Shown one piece after another: positions 58,541 through 64,000 of a stretch of DNA of 64,000 nt (its first letter is position 1; each line of letters opens with the position of its first letter). The position numbers and the translations under genes are program-made. Source of the stretch: Collybia mongolica (lineage: Eukaryota; Basidiomycota; Agaricomycetes; Agaricales; Clitocybaceae). The DNA is taken from assembly GCA_013420905.1 (NCBI GenBank), contig JAAXNY010000005.1, forward strand, positions 3,410,001-3,474,000, in the 5' to 3' direction. A model generated the notes under the pieces. The model did not search any database, had not been told where the DNA came from, and saw only the letters and a program-made list of their open reading frames with translations.

Positions 58541-58820
58541 GGTCGGAGGTAATGACAAGGAACTAAGCGGCCAAGTTGGAACAAATTCTCTGTGCCCAAA
58601 GCGGTGGATGATACTCTCAGGGGTGCGTCAGTTTGTTGCACCGAATTAATCAGGCGACGGCAAACATTGATATGTTTCTTAAATACACGTTGCTTCCATC
58701 ATAAACCTGCCTCCCTTTACTCCGTTTTCAGATTTATCATGGCGTTGGTAAAATTGACACCTCCCAGTATTCAAAATACAACATTTAAATAAGTCGTGTA
58801 GGTTTCCCGATCAAAAGCCA

Positions 58821-61800
58821 TCACCCGGTCAACATATTCTCCACTGCTTCTTCGTCACTATGATTGTCACCTCGAGACAGGGGGGTTTGGGTTCCAAGCA
58901 TCTGATTCAACCCGTTTGAAAGCGTCAACTCGTCCGTCGTTGCTCGCGACTCAATTTGACCAATTTCAGCTGCAGGATTCTCTACTTTTACCTCGGGCGC
59001 CTGCCACAATACCATACCATCATGAGTCATCTCCGAAACAACAGCAGAAGGAAGGTCGTCCAGCGTAGGCAGCTTGGCGGGTTGCGACAATGTTGTTGAA
59101 AAGTTTGTTGATGGGTAGGTCATAAAGTCATAGGGCTGGTTACCAGGGCGTCGTTCCATCTGCTCGCGGTTCTGTGATCGAAGAGGCAGAGCCGCGTTAT
59201 ATCGCTTGGTTTTAAGATCAACAGGCCCGGATATGTTGCGCAACACCTGACAACGTCATTCAGCGGGGTGAGAAACAGATTGATACTGTTTGGTACCCAC
59301 CCATGGACCTAACATATGATGCCGGTCTTTCGAGATTGATGGTGGTTGTACTTGTCGGGCCTCAACCATATACGCAGGGAGGCTCTCTGGCGCAGCTGGG
59401 AGGGGACTCAACTCAGGCGTGAACAACGCAGCCGCGTGTTTGAGGGAACTATTTCGATGAACTGCTTCATGATGTCTTACAAGCTGTTGAGGCGTTCGAA
59501 ACGACTCTTGGCAATCTTATCAAGACAAAAATTAGTCAGCCAGATAGAGGATTAGATTTACAAGCTTATTCACCTTCATATGCACATCCCAAGGGAATGA
59601 GGGCGTGACTCCTGATATGGTAAAACATGACTTTCGAATCACGATATTGCCGTCCACATTGTGGCCATTGACATCGAACCCGTTTCTGTCAGGAAAAGTG
59701 GTTAATCCATGGCGAAGAGAAGTGGGTCGTCTAAATTACTATCGCACCGGTCGATGCTCCTGGGAAATATGGTCCAGTAGCGCTTGCGTTGAATTCAACA
59801 TAGCATCACAGCCATCCAACCTACAAGGCCGCTTGGAGAGTCTAGAGCAAGATAGCTGAACTGCCTCGCCTTGAATTTCATCTAGACAAAATAGCGAACA
59901 TATCAAAAGGTGATGTTTGGTGCTAAAAAAAATCTGACAAACTTATAACAAAACCATCACTGGCAGGAACACTGGTATACCAGACTTGTAGTAAAAATGT
60001 TTAGAGCAGTCCAAAGGCTGAATAACATAATCATACCTGTGTCCTCCTTGATGCTTACACGTTGCTTCGCTTTGAATCTTTTGACGTACTTTGGAATGGG
60101 TGGAACGAGAACATAGCATGACTGGCGTTTCCGCGCCACATTGCCCTTGGAGTCCACTGATTCTGGATATGCTGAAATTTTGTCCCTGGTGTTTGCAGAG
60201 AGCCCAACATCGAATCCTACAGAAACTGCACGGGAGGCTTGCAAGGATGGCGAGGAAGAGGGCGACGGTAGAAACAGCGGTGTTTTCTCCCTATTATTGT
60301 CTGACTCTGGTTCGGCAACAAGTGGTGGAGGCTGGTTCGGGATGGGCTCGAACTGAGGTGTTGACAACCTGCTTGAGCTTGGTACGCTGTTCAATGTTGG
60401 AGGTAGTGTCTCCTTTGTGAAGGGTGATTGTATTGCGGGCAAAACGGGAGAGATAGTGGCAGGGTGGGGCGCGGAAACAAATTTATTCATATCAACTGTG
60501 GATGACAAAGGAGGCACCATGTTCGTGAATGTCGTTGGTTTAAGTATAGCCGTTGATGGCGGCACCATGGTAGGTACTTGCTTACGAACCTGGAATACGG
60601 ACTGTGAGTGAGAAGGAGACAGGGTGGGACCTAAGTCGGGCGGTTGATAAGGTGCTGTTGATACGGATTCAGGTTGAGGAAACGCAGGAGGCAGACCACT
60701 TGATATCGACGAATTCCTGACAGTGTTGGGAATGGCGCCATCAAGTGTCTCTCCAGCCCTGACATCAGGGGCGTGGGGTTTTGCAAGGGGTTCTTGTGAA
60801 GGAATGGACACGCTCTTGGGGCGTGGTCGCTTCTCTGTAAGCGCACGGAGTATATCTCGAGCGAGGTGAGCTTTATCGGCGTCCTTTGGCGTACGTTGTG
60901 GTGGTGCAGGTTGACTATTTGATGGTTCTACGGGCTGAGGTTCACCCAATGAAATCACACCTTGCGCCGACGGCTGTCGTGGTGGCTCTTCATATGAACT
61001 ATATACGGTCGCCTGCGAACCTGCTGTGAGGGTATCTTTTAAACTTTGGACATGTCCAGTAATATTCGGGTATACTGTCGCTTTTGTTTTTGTTTTGGAT
61101 GCATCTTGAGAAATTGTGCTGAATATGTCATCCAAACTAGAAGCACCGATATATGCATAACCGCCTTTTTTGTCGGGGGTAACTAAGTAGACTTTCGATG
61201 CCTTGTCCTTGTATATTTTAACCTTTGCGCCTGGTAGCTCAAAGTAAGACTGCGGAGGTCCATCACGCTCCCAGTTGGTAATTAGAGTTCTGAGTCTGGC
61301 CATAGAAGAAGCGCTCCCTGGGCTGGCCTGTGAATCTACCTGGAGTTTTGCAGACATGGTAAGAGAAGACGCCGCAGGGATTGGGCCAGTCCTGAATGTC
61401 ATCTGGGAATTGCTGATAGTACTCCGTTGTTCTTTCAGACTTTCCAGATTTGCCCTGGATAACCCCAGCTGGCCACGATTAAGATCGCTATTCAATGTCG
61501 TTGTAGATGCCTGAGGATATATTAGTTGTAAAACCAGGGCAGACGATATTACCATTACCTTGGTTGTCATACCTAGTGCACCTGCAAGACTTGACGAAGC
61601 TTGGGTGAAAGCTTTCATTATATTTCAGTCAAATGAGAAAGGGGACGGGGGGAAATTAATACATACAAGCTGTGGATGCAGGATTCGTCATGGGAGCTTT
61701 TGCTTGATCATTCAGGCTCTGTTGTTGTCCCGAGTTGAATTGCCTGGTTTGTTCAGAGGTGGCCACAGTTCCTGCCGGAGGATTCGGATACGAATTGAGC

Positions 61801-62841
61801 TTGGCTAATGGCTGAGGGGTGGTACCTTGGACCCTTGGCTGATGATGAGTCAGATACGTATTGCCTTGTTGCTGAACCTTGGTGAACATCATTCCTTGCT
61901 GTTGCAAGGGCAAATTCTTCACTTTAGGTTGAGCAACCGAATATGATCCTTGTTGCATGCCAGTTGAGGATCCTTGGGCAGGCCGAGTATGCAATGGCTG
62001 TCCTTGGGGAACCTGTATTTGCTGTTGTTGCGGCCAAACTTGAGTGGGAGCAAGTTGTCCATACTTTTGCTGAGGTATGGACTGCGAGACATTGAGTGGC
62101 GCCCCAGCCACTACCGAAGGTCCTGATTGAGTGGGATACCCATTATAGGGAGTTGCTGAAGGATATGACGTCCAATTAGGCTGAACCCCAGACATGTGAA
62201 CATTCGCATATCTTTGCGGTTGAGCCACATTAGAATGGTATTGCCATGTTTGAGTGGGCGTTGGTGCATGAGTACTCGAATATGTATTGGATGGTGACAC
62301 GGTAGGATGTGATTGCTGTGGGACATGCTAAACAACGCGTTAGATCTCCCAACTTAATCTGAGGCATATTGACATACATTGGCTGGTGGGATTTCCTCGA
62401 GTCTGGATGTTGTGGAAGGCGCACTCGTTATGGAGAGTAGATTGGTATGATTACGATTGGTCGCCTGAGGTCCATGTTGTCCAGAAGGGCCTGCGATGGC
62501 CAGTTGTCTAAATATTTCATCAGAGCCCAACCGTCCACGTTGTTATGGCACCTACTGCTTACGAGTCGCCTGCTGTTCTTGCATGGCTTTCAACAACCGA
62601 CTACGAATAGTCAGTAAGAGCTAATGTAACGCGTACGAGACACTCACCGTGCCTCCTCGCCTTCTTGAATTTTATTCTGCAGGTCCTCTTGCATCCGGTC
62701 ATACTCCTTTTTCGCCTGTTCGTTCATGGCATCCCAGTTGTCAATATAGCGGCGTGCCTCTTCAATGCGACGCTGGTTGAGTTGATACTCTTCTTCACCA
62801 ATGATCAGGGCCGTTTTATCTTTCTTTTCTTCATCAGCCAT
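58821..62841 (-). CDS. C2H2 zinc-finger protein with glutamine-rich middle
   Basis: A minus-strand multi-exon gene of about 1150 residues. It starts MADEEKKDKTALIIGEEEYQ, followed by a charged coiled-coil helix (NQRRIEEARRYIDNWDAMNE). Residues about 90-290 are Gln/Pro/Ser/Tyr-rich. A compact segment (FELPGAKVKIYKDKASKVYL) lies near the centre. Near the C-terminus three C2H2 fingers appear after splicing (about 59470-59840): CRLDGCDAMLNSTQALLDHI, CQWPQCGRQYRDSKVMFYHI and CAYEDCQESFRTPQQLVRHH, the first followed by SQEH, the second by RSH and the third by EAVH. Fingers with a W-P or D-G pair between the cysteines occur in chromatin-remodelling subunits and AEBP2-type proteins. The tail contains HHMLGPWVLRNISGPVD. 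Probably a nuclear DNA- or nucleosome-binding regulator; no name is assigned. It shares a 174-bp divergent promoter with NDUFAF5. Confidence 0.8.
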
Positions 62842-63015
62842 GCTGCTATCTGCAAGAGTGGCACACGTTGAAGATGGCGATAGATAGAGGAAATGGACGC
62901 GAGGAAACCAAGCTTAGGCGAGAACCCTAAGGCCAAAGACCACCTTTCAAATCAATTGGTCACTTGTATTGTAACGCGTTAAAGTTGTCACACTTCCTAC
63001 GTGGGAATTTCAACA

Positions 63016-64000
63016 ATGTTCCTTCCCCGCGTTGTCCGCTCCAGCGTACTTCCAAGGCAGACACGCGCTTTCGCCGCTATCTCTCCTGGATCAAGCTCCT
63101 TGAATCTCGCCTCTTCCAGCCCTTACCAAGTTTTTGACCGAAAAGCTAAATTTATCCAAAAGGACAGGGCAGCTACGCGGGATGGGGGCGCGCGAAGCAA
63201 AACTGTCGATTATGTCAGAGCGGAAGTTGCTGAAAGGATGTTAGAAAGGTTTCTCGTGCGTCTTTATGACTTGACAGCTGTTCTTTTCTATTATCTGGCT
63301 GTGCTTGTACATACAGGATATCAAGCGAAAATTCAACACGGTCCTTGACCTTGGGTCTGGTCCCGGCCACTTTTCCAAGCTCTTGGAACAAGAAAGGACA
63401 AAGAAGAGTATTATGGTAGATTCCAGTGGTATGTTCGTTCGGCTTACTACCTGATATCTGTAGTAATTTCTTAGGAAAGAGAAGACCCTGAGGCGTGATC
63501 CTGACTCTGATTTTGAAGGTAGGCTATCGCGTTTTGGCACATAGCGTCAGATCTTATTCTTCCAGTTGAGATCGAGAGAATACATGCCGACGAGGAAAAC
63601 TTGTTGACGATTGTGGACCGAAATTCTCAAGAAGCGGTCGTATCATGCCTAAGTCTACATTGGGTGAATGACCTACCAGGTCAGACCTTTTGCTCGCTTA
63701 CAGAGGCAATTTTGCGACATTCCCGTTCTTCATAGGAGTGTTAGTACAGATCAAGGAGGCACTACAGCCGGATGGTCTCTTTCTAGGGGCCATGTTTGGG
63801 GGCGAAACCCTGTTCGAATTGAGGTGATAGCTACGTGTCAACTCATGCCTTCTGCCCTTCTCATCCTCTATCAGGACTTCCCTTCAACTTGCAGAAGTTG
63901 AACGCGAGGGGGGCATCTCTCCGCACGTTTCCCCAATGACTGGTATGTTTGGACCAGTTGACTTCTAGGCTTCTTACCCTTACGTGAGCGTAGAGAATGG
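63016..64000 (+). CDS. NDUFAF5: NDUFAF5-type complex I assembly methyltransferase/hydroxylase, 5' part
   Basis: The gene runs off the right edge. It starts at ATG 63016 ([20 protein letters not shown]), a typical basic Ser/Ala mitochondrial presequence. Exons I can place: 63016-63255, 63317-63428, 63480-63518, 63566 to about 63679, then two more ending near 63940. Spliced translation gives [93 protein letters not shown] and [21 protein letters not shown] is the SAM-binding loop. The FGGETL...R..L...E.ER.GG segment is specific to NDUFAF5, which hydroxylates an arginine of NDUFS7 during complex I assembly in the mitochondrial matrix. Confidence 0.9.

Overview
This is a eukaryotic nuclear window from a fungus, almost certainly a basidiomycete of the Agaricomycetes. 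The reasons are very short introns (mostly 47-60 nt, GT-AG, often many per gene), compact and frequently overlapping promoters, and gene families typical of mushrooms: an S28 serine peptidase, a GPI-type cupredoxin, and a PIF/Harbinger-like MITE with a Myb/SANT-like remnant. I find about 26 protein-coding genes, two of them cut by the window edges. I saw no rRNA, CRISPR array, plasmid or phage feature, and no tRNA I could support. For the genes where exon positions are listed, I worked out exons by hand from splice signals and reading-frame continuity. Exon sums that I checked are multiples of three for S28, nucleoside hydrolase, lipin, NDUFB9, cupredoxin, TPA1, NOP13, the four-segment membrane protein, RNase III and PAPS reductase.

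Layout. 0-7.4 kb: 3' part of an S28 peptidase (+), a nucleoside hydrolase (-) with a MITE upstream, RRN3 (-), and divergently NDUFB9 (+). 7.7-16.3 kb: lipin/phosphatidate phosphatase (+), an unknown membrane protein (-), a GPI-type cupredoxin (+), and a polyproline membrane protein (+). 17-23 kb: THO3/TEX1 WD protein (-), epoxide hydrolase (-), and divergently a CASC3/Barentsz protein (+). 23-29.7 kb: gene-poor, with one orphan acidic protein and one four-segment membrane protein. 29.7-40.5 kb: TPA1 dioxygenase (+), NOP13-like RRM protein (-), a tail-anchored coiled-coil protein with a CC1-box-like segment (-), and an unusual membrane-anchored FG nucleoporin (-). 41-47 kb: cytochrome b5 (+), RNase III (-), PAPS reductase (-), RCF2 (-). 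47-64 kb: NUP98-type nucleoporin (-), RPA135 (+), a large protein with an H2A-like histone fold (-), a three-finger C2H2 protein (-), and NDUFAF5 (+, runs off the window).

Functionally most genes are housekeeping. RRN3 and RPA135 both serve RNA polymerase I, and NOP13 is nucleolar. THO3, CASC3, NUP98 and the membrane FG protein act in mRNP packaging and nuclear export. NDUFB9, NDUFAF5 and RCF2 serve respiratory complexes. Nothing here looks like a secondary-metabolite cluster. The most noteworthy items are the POM121-like architecture of the 36.6-40.5 kb protein, a NUP98 that stops exactly at the HF self-cleavage position, the H2A-like fold in the 55-58 kb protein, the CC1-box-like tail-anchored protein, and the intact MITE.
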